Below are positions 51,257 through 63,237 of a DNA stretch of 64,000 nt, piece after piece. The stretch is from the NCBI GenBank assembly GCA_022606425.2, contig JAHDVF020000577.1, forward strand, positions 806,001-870,000. Direction: 5' to 3'. Source of the DNA: Lepidostoma basale (Eukaryota; Arthropoda; Insecta; Trichoptera; Lepidostomatidae). Below the pieces are notes generated by a model. It saw nothing but the letters and a program-made list of their open reading frames with translations, was not told where the DNA came from and searched no databases. Position 1 is the first letter of the stretch. Each line of letters begins with the position of its first letter. A program made the translations under genes and the position numbers.

Positions 51257-52179
51257 GTTTTTAAAGGGTGCAAAAACTTTATTTCCGTTAATATGTTAAG
51301 GGTGCAACTAGTTATATAATAATATCCAAACAAAAGATCGTATACAAACCTATCTAGAGAAACATATTTTTATTTATTTAAATAAAACGCTAGTTAATGG
51401 GTAACTGCTCAGAAACACGAATACTCGTTACTATCTGCATCTTTCGCCCCCATAGAGCGTGACGGTATGCAAGTATAATAATATTAATTTATCGCATAAC
51501 GGTGAAACACTCCTTGTCAAAGCACGCATATTAATAAAACAAACGTTCGCATTGTACACCATCAACCAGGAGTCAGAGACATTCCGATTAGTGACCGCAC
51601 TTAATTCTCGTCCAGGTAGTCTTAATATTGTCCCTTGAGTCCCAAAAACAATAATTCCCCAAGATCCTGTTGTCTGCTCATGAATAATCATATGCGAGAT
51701 CCGCGGGAGACGCGAGACAACATCCGTAGCCTTCGTAACTATATGAACTATTAAAAGTGTCATCAGAGCGGTGAATTATTTCAGAACTCCGTCTATCGGG
51801 TGATGATTATCATACAAATCCTCTCGGGCATCGCTTTTGTTGAATTCCAATGATGGAACCCATCACTAACTTGCATTTTTGTATGGCGTAATACTAATTT
51901 TATTTCGGTGATGTTTCTGGTCTTTTGTTTTCGTGTGTCGGACAGAATGCGTAATTAAATCGATCCAGTCTTTTGTTTCTGCATTAAGTACATAAAATTA
52001 ATAATTTATAATGGTCAAGTGGAAACAATAGTCAATATATAAATGTTAAGTCTTTATGTAAATTTATTACACCATCTTTTTGGTATTAAATGGTTTATTA
52101 GGTACTATTTTTTTAATTCAGTATATATTTTTATAATAAATTGAATGTTTTCACAATACGTAAATGTACATTAAGTGTA
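51257..52179. other. Single-copy region
   Basis: 51390-51850 is GC-richer, with a 110-residue minus frame (51431-51763) without recognisable domain. Could be a host exon or conserved non-coding DNA; unproven. Confidence 0.3.
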
Positions 52180-52267
52180 GATAATAATTTATTGTTGAAC
52201 AAAGATGTAAACCTCTATATATCATATTTACAAAAGAACTGTTTTAAAAAAGTTATATTATATTTTA
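52180..52267. repeat. Family F fragment
   Basis: ataatttattgttgaacaaa and gatgtaaacctc at the F terminus, then a decayed arm. Confidence 0.5.
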
Positions 52268-52432
52268 TGACTAACTAACTAACTAACTAACCATCATGCC
52301 GTCTCCTCGAAAGAGTAGGCAAAAATAATGGACACTTTAACCGATGAGGCACTCCATCCTTCTCTTTTCGCCTCGCGGAAGACGCGGTGTGATGAGTTGC
52401 GAGCCTCATCGCCACCAATAGGCACCAATTGG
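52268..52432 (-). mobile_element. N element, copy 3, 5'-truncated
   Basis: (CTAA)n tail and direct LINE-A end (52268-52330), then the inverted LINE-A-like segment (52345-52400) and the head (cctcatcgccaccaatagg). Truncated before the T-rich part. Confidence 0.8.
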
Positions 52433-52465
52433 GAAGAAAGTGTACTTGAATTCGTAAAATAACAC

Positions 52466-52785
52466 TTCTTCTTCTTCTTCTTCCTCAGCTTATTTCCGTC
52501 CACTCCTAGACAAAGGCCTCCTCTATTTGCTTCCATGTCACTCTGTCTTGTGCAGACTGCATCCAGGTTATTCCGACATATCTGTTCATATCATCCTTCC
52601 ACCGTAGTTGCGGTCGCCCTGCACTTCTCTTTGCCGTCCACGGTCTCCAAGTCAGCAGTCTTCTTGTCCATTTTTCATCTGAGCTTCTGGCTACGTGACC
52701 TACCATTGCCATTTTAGAGTCGCCACCCGGTGGATGATGTAAGTTACCTTTGTTTTTTCTTTCACCGTATTGTTTCCGACTCTAA
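52466..52785 (-). mobile_element. LINE-B 3' end with GAA tail
   Basis: Frame 52506-52712: GHVARSSDEKWTRRLLTWRP, KRSAGRPQLRWKDDMNRYVG, TWMQSAQDRVTWKQIEEAFV and stop codons after a few more residues, ending in (GAA)n at 52469-52483. Confidence 0.87.
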
Positions 52786-53571
52786 AAACAACGATGAAAT
52801 ATAACACATCTATGGAATTCTACAAAATAGAGAAGAACTGTGTAAACTTTTGTAAAAGCCTTACTTTATAGGCATATTTTGGTTAAATTAATATCAAAAC
52901 CATTAACTTATTTAAGTTAATAAAAATAGGGCTCACCTAGCTGCCTGTGTGATATAGATCATCAGTGGGGTGTATAAAATATTCATGAATGCAAAGTACA
53001 ATCAAAAGTTATACGAAGACAAAACCGCGAAACCCGGCAAAGAAAATAGAGAGATAAGCAGATGTTTACCCAAACTCTTTCACAACTTATGATTCAAACT
53101 GTACTTTTTGTTTATGGAAGTACTGACAATACCGAGCATGGGGATAGATTAAAGGCTTTAATTTTGTTTACGAATCCTAAATTGTTCCCCTAATCTGCTT
53201 TCGCGTTATCAAGTTGACTTTGTTTAATTAAAATCCGAGGCACGATTTCTTACCTCAAACTTTTATCTTGTTTGTGTGGAACTCGGCATGTTCTTATTAG
53301 ACCCATTTTCACTCAACAAGTTGGTTGTATTTGGGAATGTTTGAACAGTTGCGATATCCTTTGGAGTACAGGCCATCGAGATTGATTCTTCTTTTACTTA
53401 TAGAATCTTATATAGAATATCTCACCCAATTACTTAAATCAACGTAATCTTTTATCTAACCGATTTAACATGCTACTTTTAAGTGGAGCATGTCACCAAA
53501 TACGTATCATAAAGTATTACATAATATAACAATGACTGATGTTCTTATAAAGCACTGTTTCATGAAGATAA
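52786..53571. other. No recognisable feature
   Basis: Single-copy AT-rich sequence. Confidence 0.4.
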
Positions 53572-54110
53572 GAAAGTTTCTCCGAAGGGGAAGGCAGAGA
53601 AGATAGAGCGCCATGCTGCTCTGTCGTGATTTATTCTTTAGTTTCCTCTACATCGTGTCACGCACGTGAGCCGGTTTTCCGACTTCGAATGTGGCCGCCT
53701 TTTAGTATTTGATTAATTTGGTCATGCCATGCTTTTCTTGGTATTCCACTGCTTTTCTCTCCACTCACACTGCCTGTGTGCAAAATTTTAACTATGCTTT
53801 TTTTGGTCTTCCACGGCTTTTCTTTCTACGCACACTACTTGTATGCAAAATTTTACCATTCTTCTCTTGTCCATTCATTCCATATATCTAAACCATCTCA
53901 GGGATCCTTTTTTAATTTTAAAATCATCTGCCTTACAATCATATATCGTTTTCCTAATTCTACGGCATTTATCCTACTTTCATCCTTCTTTTGCCGAATG
54001 CAAGCTTCACTTCCACACATAAGGGTTGGCACTAGAACCTTTTATGTACTGCCATCTTTGCTTTAATGGAAATATTTTTATTTGCAGTGATGACTTGGAT
54101 GACATTTACA
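53572..54110 (-). mobile_element. LINE-A (GGHI subfamily) with internal duplication
   Basis: Terminus without tail, then the CMTRC, DQINQILKGG and RPRKAWHD blocks, and onwards to NGVLVPTLMCGSEA. 53733-53795 and 53797-53860 are diverged tandem copies of one about 65-bp stretch (tgcttttcttggt, catttctctccactcacac, gtgtgcaaaattttaac). Confidence 0.82.
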
Positions 54111-54191
54111 GAAAAAGAAATATAAAAATATAATCTCCTATGTGTTTACGGCTGCAGCTATTTAACGATTTAAATCATTATTTATCAAACG

Positions 54192-54402
54192 AACTCACTA
54201 ACTGACCATCACGTCGTCTTCTTGAAAGAGTAGGCAGAAAAAATGGATCATCACACACTTGTTGTATTCTGACATACTTCTCTTGCTTCCTCAAAATTAA
54301 TGAATCGTGTCATACACGCACGTCGATTTCTTCAACTCCTCACGTGGCAGATATTAAATATTTGATTGATTTGGTCGTGCCTCGTTTACCTTTACATTTA
54401 TA
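54192..54402 (-). mobile_element. LINE-A 3' end
   Basis: Tail remnant (ctcactaactgac), terminus, CMTRC and NQILNI blocks; decayed. Confidence 0.75.
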
Positions 54403-54407
54403 TTGTG

Positions 54408-54800
54408 CAAGGATAATTAAATACTAGTTGTAACCAGTGAAATATTCACGGTAGTAAAGAGTTTCCACCCTTTAAAAACTTAGTTCACTGTACAATCGTA
54501 ATCAGTATTAAGTTTTAAAATTTAATATAAATGCTTTTTATTCAAACACGATAAAATTTTCACAATTCAGAACACCAAATTGTTCCTCTTTACACTACTG
54601 CCATACAACAATAGTCAGAACAAATTTCAAAAAAGTCCAGAAACGTTTTTGGGTACGCGCATCGTGTGCAATTCAAATTACTTTCTGAGGGAATCGAAGT
54701 ATTCCTCTCTCGCACTCTCGTTTTCAAAATATTCTCGTACTCTTTCTTAACGACATTCGAGGTTTTGGCCTATTTACTATAATATATATTCTGAGTATGT
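54408..54800 (+). repeat. Family Y repeat, longest copy
   Basis: Blocks tagttcactgtacaatcgta, acaccaaattgttcctcttt and tattctcgtactctttctta shared with 48785-49051 and 55590-56520. No coding signal recognised. Confidence 0.75.
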
Positions 54801-55589
54801 TAAGCCATTTCAAAGGCATAACAATATAGTTACGACGGCTTTATCTTTAATAATAAAATTATAATGACTTATATGATTTTGTAAACATTCGTATAAGACA
54901 TTATATCACTTGTGGATTTAAGAAATGAAAGTAAGAGAATTTTGTTTTAAAAAGTCAAATTAGGATAAAAAAAAAGCTATAAACGAATGAGATTAACAGA
55001 TCTTAGAAAGAACTGTGTGTACATAGAGGTGGGAGATTATCAAAGATCTTTTAAATAATGTTTGCGTAGACTTTTTAGCGTCATAAAGATAAACCACTAA
55101 AATAGTCATGAGAGGAAATTGCTAAACACATCATAACAGACACCAAGCTGCATGGGACTATCTTTATTCGGTTGATACGTTGAGCAAACATGACCCACGG
55201 CTCGTAAATTTGACTGGCAAACAAAATCCGCTTCTTTCTGTTCGGGGATAGAAATTTGTCAACAAAAAAGGCGACAAAAAAAAGGTTACAGCATAACTGA
55301 TCCCTACAGGTGGTTGCCATACTGAGATCTTGATGTTAATCGCTATAATATCAGACGTGAGCTATGACAAGTGTTTGGCTTGCTAAATTAATTGTGGGGA
55401 TAACTGGGAACTGTTGAGAAGACAGGTATCTTTTATTCATTTGTTATCCTGTTCTGTCCTCCACAAACGTTTTTGTGTCTAACGTGTTTTACAGCAGAAT
55501 TCAACGTCGTTATTTTACATGTATAATAAAGTGACTACCTTCTTTGATTTGCGGTCACGGTATAAATAGGTATCTTTCTGGAATACAAA
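54801..55589. other. Single-copy region
   Basis: A 79-residue minus frame at 55081-55320 has no recognisable domain. Otherwise AT-rich. Confidence 0.35.
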
Positions 55590-56520
55590 AATATTTGAGA
55601 TCTAACTTCTAATTTTCTACCTATTAAAACTTGATTCACTGTACAATAGTAATCAGTTATAAGATTTAGTTATAAGTGCACTTAAAGTTGTCATCGCAAA
55701 CTATCGATCGAGCCTATCCAAAAAAGTTAAGATGGCAGTGCACAATGGTGTCGTTATGCCGACACTTATGTGTGGGAGTGAAGCATGGAACTGGTAAAGG
55801 AAGGATGAAAGTAGAATAAATGCAGTAAAAATGAGATCCGTTAGACGGATATGTAAAAAAATCTCTATATGATAGAGTGTCAAATGCTAGTATAAGAAGT
55901 GAATGCGGTGCGATTGAAAGTGCTATAAACAAAATAATGAAAGTTTGGACACATGGAAAGAATGAGTGAAGACAGAATGGTGAAGAAGATATACGTAAAC
56001 GGCGTGAACGGAGCTAGAAATAGAGGAAGGCCGAGGAAAACGTGGCAGATCAAATCAATCAAATATTAAATGTCGGTCACGTGTGAAGCCGGAGAATCCG
56101 ACGTGCGTGCATAACAAGATGTATGAATGTAGAGGAATCGAGAGAAGTATGTCAGGACAAAACAGTGTGGCGTTCCATTCTTTCTGCCTACCCCTCCGGA
56201 GTCGGCGTCGGCGTGATGGTTAGTTAGTTAGTTATTTAGTTAAGATTTAACTTTTCATGTAAATCTTCTCTTGTTAATACTCGTTAAAAAATTAACAATT
56301 AACAACACCAAATTGTTTTCCTTTTATTTTCTACACTACTGTCACACAACAATAATCAGAACAAAATTCAAATTAATACAGAAACGTTCTTGTGTGCATT
56401 TCAAATTACTTTCGGAGAGAAACGAAGTATTACTCTCTCGCTTTATTGTATTCAATATATTCGCGTACTTTTTCTTGATGACATTCGTGATTTTGGCTAT
56501 TTAAATTATGATTTTTCACT
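55590..56520 (+). repeat. Family Y repeat split by LINE-A
   Basis: Left part to 55668 (gattcactgtacaatagtaa), right part from 56241 (aacaccaaattgttttcctt, gtattactctctcgc). The interruption is the LINE-A copy between. Confidence 0.8.
55669..56240 (+). mobile_element. LINE-A inserted in repeat Y, 9-bp duplication
   Basis: Starts at the ALKVV block and runs through KMAVHNGVVMPTLMCGSEAW, YDRVSNASIRSECGAIES, FGHMERMSEDRMVKKIYVNG, ARNRGRPRKTW and CMNVEES to the terminus (with a short repeat gtcggcgtcggcg) and (GTTA)n. taagattta flanks both ends (55660-55668 and 56241-56249). Several 1-bp deletions break the frame. Confidence 0.9.
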
Positions 56521-59061
56521 CAATACCAGCATATATACTTTTGTCTAATTTATAATATTTTATAAAAATAGTAAACGTTTTAAATAATAAAAATTTGTTT
56601 ATATTATGGAATTAGTTCAATTCTACATAGGTTTATAGGTTTAACTAGAAGATTAAAATCGGTCGAAGCTAAAAACTTAAGCGAAATTAAACAAAATATG
56701 TAATTTGAAGAAATTTAGAGATAAATTAGAAGAAAATTAAATTCTACAGAGAAATTTTAAATAACAACATTAATATTTAACATATTTTAAAAACGCAAAA
56801 ATGGTTACGAAAGTAAAAAGGTTTACCATATTTTAATAATATAAAATTAAGTTCTCACGTTTATTTTTTTACTGTATTAATCAAAAATTCAATTTATTTT
56901 TTGCAATATACGAGTAAATAACCTCTTTTCACTTCATGGAAATATTATTACTAAATTACAATGAAACGTTTCGACCGGTTTCACCACGAACGAATCTACC
57001 TTCTCAACTTATTGTTAAGTGGTTTATACAATCATATTTTTTTTAAATTTCTAATATTTTTATATCAACAACAATATTTTAAATTCATAATCCAAATTCA
57101 AAGTTTCCCGCAAAATCAATCATTTGTTTATTCTGCATTGATGTTTAGTGTCTTAAAATCAACCACTGTATTCTAAATTCAAACTTTATTCTTTGTTGTT
57201 AGTAGGATGGATTAATCAGTATTAAATAAAGATATAATTTTCCTCCATAAATCATTTTTATTGCCTATTAAATGAAGACCTACATCGTACCAGACGATTG
57301 TAAATATTTATTCTGAATATTGTTTACCGTACCTTTATTGATATCGTTAAAAATATTTTCCCGCCGACAAAAATAATAACGAGCTTTTAGAATTTTGTCT
57401 TATTTTCAAAACACATCGCTAATTGAAAGAATTCTTTTTCGGATCAATTCGAATCATTGTGAGCTATAAAAAATGCGTTTTATTAAGTATGACAATTACA
57501 AATTGGCTATACTAACAATAAGAAAATTAATATGAAATATTGTTTTAATAATTTGGTCAGGTTACTTCAATGTACTCGTACACATGATTTAAGATTACTT
57601 TTAAAATATATATATTGAATGCAAAATTACGTTATTTTTTTAAATCTACTTTTTCGGAAATATTATTTTAATTTAAGTCTAAAGTTATTTCGATTTACAG
57701 GATAAGTGATTACACTTAATTTTACAATAATCGTTTTCTAGTAAGCTTATAGTGATATCATGATTTTTTCAGCTATTCTTTGAAAACATTTTTTTCGTCC
57801 AATATTTTTAATATAAACATATTATTTAATTATTTTAGATGAAGTTACACTTCAGTGATTAAACAACAAGAAATTATTGTATGCCCCAAATTGCCGCACA
57901 GAGGTTCTTCGGAGTTCTCGTGTATAATAAATATTTTTTTTATATTTGTATTCACGCGGTTCTATTCCTTTGATGTTTTCTTTTTCACTTATTACATCAA
58001 TTGGCTCACATTGTAATACTGTAAAAAAATAATAACTCGAAAATTTGTTTTTGATCCCAAATGGTGTTAATTGTGAAGGCTAATAACTGTGCAACGTGCT
58101 AAATAATTAATTAATAGAGTGTAGTTGAAACTTCACCCTGAAGATGCCATCCGTGCTACATGATACATGTTACAATAAACATTTTTTAAATATTTTTCTT
58201 TATTTTATCTAGAAACCACTTAGCAAGTATGTAATAAACAGTCTTCATTTTAAAAATCATTAATAATTACTGAATCTTGTGTGCTATGTTTTATGGTAGT
58301 AAAAGTCTTCTTCTTCTTCGTATCAATGGCTGGCTAGAATCTTAAGAACTCTCGATAAAATGGAATTTTATCTCCTTTTTTACTTGCAATTGTGATGGAA
58401 GGTTTGGCCGATTTAATGTCGTTTCCAGAGGCGTTATAATAACACCACACGTGGAGACACCACCCTTTCCCCCAATATTATGTAGTAATAGCATTACATT
58501 TAAATACATGTCAAAATGATTATAATTATTCGAAACAAAAGCTGAATCATACATGAGAAATCGTTCCTTCTCCAAGCGACTCGTTGTCTGCGCGGCCTTG
58601 ATGTATGCAAGGGTGGCGAGATAAAAGTGCGGAAGACATCCATCCTGCGAAGTTTCCGCCGAAAGTCCTTAAATCACCCCCCAGCATCTTCCAGCCCGAA
58701 TCAGTCCGGTAATGGCGGGTTACGATAGTATCTTGTATCTACTTGTGGGCGGTTCGCGTTGGTCTGGAATTCTGGAGCCGAATTCAAGACATATGCCACG
58801 CTTTCGGTACATCTCTTTTGCTTTCGGGATTATAAATAGATAGAGAAATGTTTTGTTTGCCACCACAATACCATTTGTGTATGTTAACATCATCAATCCG
58901 TAAACTATAAACCATTATTGTAAACAGTTATAACGCGAAATACAATCAACGAAAAGAATAGCAGATTCAACATATTCCACGTTACAAAATCCTGTGCGGA
59001 TTTACCAAAAACCAAGAATTATAAACACTGCACTTATTATCATATTATAGAGATATCTATT
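56521..59061. other. Long AT-rich stretch with few features
   Basis: No LINE remnants found. A degenerate hammerhead-like string lies at 58135-58185 (CTGAAGA, T, GCC, then no GAA). A GC-richer single-copy patch lies at 58560-58830. A LINE-like (CTT)n run lies at 58307-58320. Confidence 0.4.
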
Positions 59062-59648
59062 TTATAAAATGTGATCAATTTAATAAAACATCTGTAATAT
59101 GCTTAAAGTGTGATTAATACAATAAAACATATTTAATATTTATAAAATGAGATCAATACAGAAAACACTATTTAAGTTTATAAAGTGTGATCAATACAAT
59201 TAAACACCTTTCACATTTATAAAGTGTGATCAATACAATAAAACAACTTTAATATATTTTAAGTGTATTCAATACATTAAAACACCATTAACGTTTATAA
59301 AGTATGATAAATACAATAAAATATATTTAATATTTATAAAATTAGATCAACGCAATACAATACTATTTAAGTTTATAAAGTAAGATCAATACAATCAAAC
59401 CTTTCACGTTTATAAAGCGGGATAAATATAGTAAAACAACTTTAATATGTTTAAAATGTGATCAATGCGGTAAACCCCAATAACATTTATAATGTATGAT
59501 CAATACAATTAAATATATTTAATATTTATAAAATGTGATCAACGCAGTAAAACACAATTTACGTTTATAAAGTATGATCAATACAATAAAATACCTTTCA
59601 CATTTATAAAGTGTTATCAATACAATTAAACATCTTTAACATTTGTCA
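59062..59648. repeat. Minisatellite with five-unit higher-order repeat
   Basis: About 15 tandem copies of a roughly 38-bp monomer (core tttataaagtgtgatcaata then caataaaaca). The variable part cycles in the order atatttaat, ctatttaag, cctttcac, actttaat, ccattaac, and the atatttaat unit returns at about 59131, 59323 and 59513, so the higher-order period is about 191 bp. Confidence 0.92.
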
Positions 59649-59844
59649 AGTATTTGAAGTAGCTTCCAGAAATTGATCAATTTGATCAATCGATTAATCA
59701 ATTCGATATGTTGGTATTTGCAAATATTTTATAAAAAAGACTTAATAATCACTTTCTCGTTAAATAGTTTTACTCTTTTCCATGTTTGTATTTAAAACAA
59801 GTTAGCTTATGCATGGGCATTAACTCACTCAATGGAAAATCATC
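59649..59844. other. AT-rich spacer
   Basis: Nothing recognised. Confidence 0.4.
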
Positions 59845-60075
59845 ATCGGCTGTCTCTCGAATCCGAGGATTACTGTCCTTCATGGTCGTGGGTAAAAAGC
59901 CTAAATGTGGCTAAAAAGCCCAATCCTGGACCCACAAACTCTGGGGAAGTCGAAGCTGTCTCCCGATAGTCCCTCTTTTTTTCTCCTCACCCTCTCTGCG
60001 TAGTCGTCTCTGTGCTGTGCTTCAAAGTCTCACGTGACTTTATGCACTGTTATTCTCCAGCTAATCTCAGCTGAG
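59845..60075 (+). repeat. Family W repeat, copy 3
   Basis: catcggctgtctctcgaatc, cgaggattactgtccttcat and ggtcgtgggt match W copies at 20093 and 29795, with an extra duplicated aaaagccta-type segment. Confidence 0.6.
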
Positions 60076-60477
60076 TAGTAAAATTAGATCCTAGTTTTGT
60101 AGGACTTACTCTTACGTTTTTTATCATTTCATACTTTTGATTATTGATTAGGTAAATACACAAAACAAACGTATTATTAAAATGTATGCAAATTGACAGA
60201 ACATTCAAATGAATTGTCTATGTATGCACGAGTACCGAGTAGTTTTTGTATGACTTTGGCACAATACACAGTTATGTATGTTATTTGATTTACGAATACT
60301 TGAAGTACAAATTATTAGTTGCTGGGTACACAAATCATTGTTGGGAAGTCGTGCTAACGAACAGAGTGATGTTAATTGATCAGTTGAAATTTTATACGTG
60401 CTGTTCTATTTTTTTAGACCGGACAACATTTTTGTTAAAGGTGAAAATATCATTATGCAAACAATCTAATTTGGTAA
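60076..60477. other. No recognisable feature
   Basis: AT-rich; the 121-residue plus frame starting at 60246 becomes LINE-A only in its last third. Confidence 0.4.
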
Positions 60478-60570
60478 AACAAATGACCGTTCACAATGGA
60501 GTTCCCGTTTCATCAATAATGTATGGAGCAAACTACGAAACTGGTAGAAGACGGAAAGAGCAGAATAAAT
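60478..60570 (+). mobile_element. LINE-A internal fragment
   Basis: Reads MTVHNGVPVSSIMYGANYET then a W-QKK-like GRRRKEQNK run. Old. Confidence 0.65.
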
Positions 60571-60584
60571 TCAAATTCAGACTA

Positions 60585-60645
60585 TTAGGGGACAGAATGC
60601 TTGGCTCCTGATCCAGGAGACTTGGGTTCAAGTTTGGACATGATC
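60585..60645 (+). repeat. tRNA-like (SINE head) remnant
   Basis: ggggacagaatgcttggctc and gacttgggttcaagttt: box B-like GGGTTCAAG; similar to 34255-34325 reversed. Confidence 0.4.
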
Positions 60646-60799
60646 AGATTTCTTCTTCATAATAACGAGTTATTTTCTACTCGTATTAGAAAATAAACAA
60701 TTAATTCTAATACCATGATTGAAATCCTTGGTGTTAACCTTATTTTTTTTTTAAATCAAATTTAAATGTTTTAATTTATCTGAATAGACATTTCAATCA

Positions 60800-60897
60800 T
60801 TGATGGACACCACCAGACTCCCCTATATTGCATTGTTTTGCAACTGTCGTAGACCCCTTGCAAGTTGTCGTGGATCCCTGGGGGTCTATATAGAGCA
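60800..60897. mobile_element. hAT-like terminal remnant
   Basis: gtagaccccttgcaag and gggggtctatatagagcac followed by tttgggaatcacttg resemble the subterminal and terminal sequence of hAT elements. The other end is not in sight. Confidence 0.45.
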
Positions 60898-60934
60898 CTT
60901 TGGGAATCACTTGTATATATTAACCAGTGAAGTC

Positions 60935-61042
60935 GAGGTGATGAGGAAGCAAAAGAGGTGTATCAGGATAGAGTAATGTGGCGGTCCATTCTCTCTGCCT
61001 ACCACTCCGAAATAAATGCATAATGGTTTGTTATTGTTATAA
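60935..61042 (+). mobile_element. LINE-A (GTT tail) 3' end
   Basis: EEAKEVYQDRVMWRSILSAY, terminus with a frameshift, and a ggtttgttattgtta tail. Confidence 0.8.
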
Positions 61043-61964
61043 TATATATATACTTTGATTAATGATTCAACCTAAACAATTTACTCGTACTTTGTTCGAA
61101 CTTTATTTTTGACTTCCATCTGAATTAAAATGTAAAAAATGATTACCTTTTCTCGTTTTTCGATTATGGTTCATATCTTCATCTCATGATATGTCCCCGT
61201 GGGCAATTCGCTTGACTACTGTACATCGGGAACTGCAGATCCGCAGATCTGTCAGTAAATGTCTGTCCCAACCGTCTTGTATACCTTTGAGTCGTGAATT
61301 CCGACATCATCCAACTAATCTTTCTCTTTAATTTTCTTCATTTTGATCAGACGCGAAATCTCATATGTGATCTCGTTCGCCACGCGTAATACCTCCAAAA
61401 CAATTTAAACTACTTCATTTTGCTGTCAAAAGAATTTATTTTTTTGTCCATCTTATTTTACCTCCAGTTATTTTTGCGTTTTATCCATGAAATGTGTTGA
61501 ATTTTTATTGTGGAGATTCATGTCGATGCAGTTTATATTAACACTCGTTATACATTTAATTTCTCAAATCACCTGAGAAAGTTTATACACTGTGACTTTT
61601 AGAAACATTGAATTCAAATTCAAAAATAAATCTTTCAAATTAACATCATCGTCAATATAGCCTAGAATTGGTATATTATCTGCGAAATATACGTGACAAT
61701 GTATCATATTTTAATGTATTTTTTTATTATTCTCCGATTTTCGATAAAATACTTATTGTATACCCAATAAGAATGTAATTTGCAATAAAAATTATTTCAA
61801 TCGATGCGTAAATGTATCTACAATTTGTTGTTGTTGATTGTTGACAAAAAAAATATCAAAATTGTTTATACATACTCGTAAAATAAAATCTATATCATAA
61901 ATATTTGATTCATGTGCATAGGGACGGCGGAAGGATAAATTATTTCAAATAACAATTTTATAAG
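61043..61964. other. No recognisable feature
   Basis: Single-copy sequence; AT-rich. Confidence 0.4.
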
Positions 61965-62130
61965 GTTTCAAATGTCATGGTGGTCATAAGAAAGGTGGAA
62001 TAGGGAATGTTGTCATTACATAAAGCGTGCGCTTGACCCAACCAATGACAGGTCATAAGTCCTGTAAACACCTCGATCACCATATTCAGTTTCCAGTTTG
62101 CATCTTCGTCTCTATTGAGATAAAATTAAT
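61965..62130 (-). repeat. Family R repeat, copy 3, partial
   Basis: Same block order as 37830-37975: atggtggtcataagaaa, acataaagcgtgcgcttg, accaatgacaggtcataagt, gcatcttcgtctctattgag. Confidence 0.85.
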
Positions 62131-62239
62131 CCTTGTTATGTGCATAATTTTTCACAGGGCGTCTGAAGGGGTTAAATGAAAGGCTTTGTGTAATATCTAC
62201 ACATCACCGATAAGAGAAGGTTAACTAAGACATTGTCAT

Positions 62240-62340
62240 TCACCTAGCCTAGACATTTGATGATACTCTAGCGAAGCCAAACAGATCATCTTTTTTATTA
62301 TATAATTAAACAAACAGAAATCGTACCTTTATTATATTTA
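62240..62340. repeat. Family F fragment, decayed
   Basis: A TTGATGA-type box near 62255 (gacatttgatgatactctag) and a truncated arm. Confidence 0.45.
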
Positions 62341-62342
62341 AT

Positions 62343-62725
62343 AAATGATGAACGATGAAATAAGAAAGAAATGTAAGACAGATGACTGCATCATGAATAA
62401 AATTAAAAAAGGATCCCTGAGATGGTTCGGACATATGGAACGAATGGATGAGAGTAGAATGGTTAAAAAGTTGTACACAAACAGTGTGAGTGGAAAAAGA
62501 AGCCGAGAACGACCGAGGAAAACATGGCATGACCAAATTAACCAATTACTAAAAGGCGGCCACATTCGAAGTCGGAATAATCGACGTGCGTGCATGGTGC
62601 GATGTATGAATGTGGAGGAAGCCCGAGAGGTGTGCCAGGACAGGCCAGTGTGGCGATCCATCCTCTCTGCCTACCCCTCCGGGGAAATGGCGTGATGGTT
62701 GGTTAGTTAGTTAGTTATTATTATC
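62343..62725 (+). mobile_element. LINE-A (GGHI subfamily), intact C-terminus
   Basis: Uninterrupted frame 62345-62695: EIRKKCKTDDCIMNKIKKGS, LRWFGHMERMDESRMVKKLY, RPRKTWHDQINQLLKGGHIR, RACMVRCMNVEEAREVCQDR, SILSAYPSGEMA and stop. The tail (ggttggttagttagttagt) begins within three bases of the stop, so this family has practically no 3' UTR. Close relative of 10330-10995. Confidence 0.92.
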
Positions 62726-63237
62726 TTTATCACATACCATATTTTTGATACATACACAATGCTAATAAAAAATACTATTTTTAGCAATCCATAGTTAATT
62801 TTCTAACAAAATTTAGTTATATTTGTTTTATTTCAATAGTATAAAATCACACATTTATAGACAGACCAGGAGCATACGAGAAATGACAGAATACTATGTG
62901 GAATCAAAATTATTTGCTTCATTCAAATTATATATAACGACTACACTATTACCTAAATTTTAAAAGTATTTTTAGATACGGTTAAATTAAATATTCTCTT
63001 TTGAGGAGTAAATAATACACAAGTTCCGGTGATCATATGTTCAACAAGTGTACATTTACTGATAAACTAAACAAGGAAAGAAGCAAAGAACCCGGCAGCA
63101 AGCAGGAGGAAGGGTATTTAAGATCCATGTTATCGTATCTATAGCACTTGAGGTCAACTTGTTACGGCAATATGGGACCATGGAACCAGACAGGGGGGGA
63201 TATGCACTCCAAGACGGTAGCAATACCTACGTTCATA
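62726..63237. other. No recognisable feature
   Basis: Single-copy AT-rich sequence. Confidence 0.4.

Noticed and set aside
58135..58185. A further hammerhead motif
   Set aside because: CTGAAGA is present, but there is no GAA before a stem III and no stem II, so the fold cannot form.
59062..59648. A CRISPR array
   Set aside because: Units are contiguous and gradually varying, with no unique spacers, in a eukaryotic transposon-rich context.
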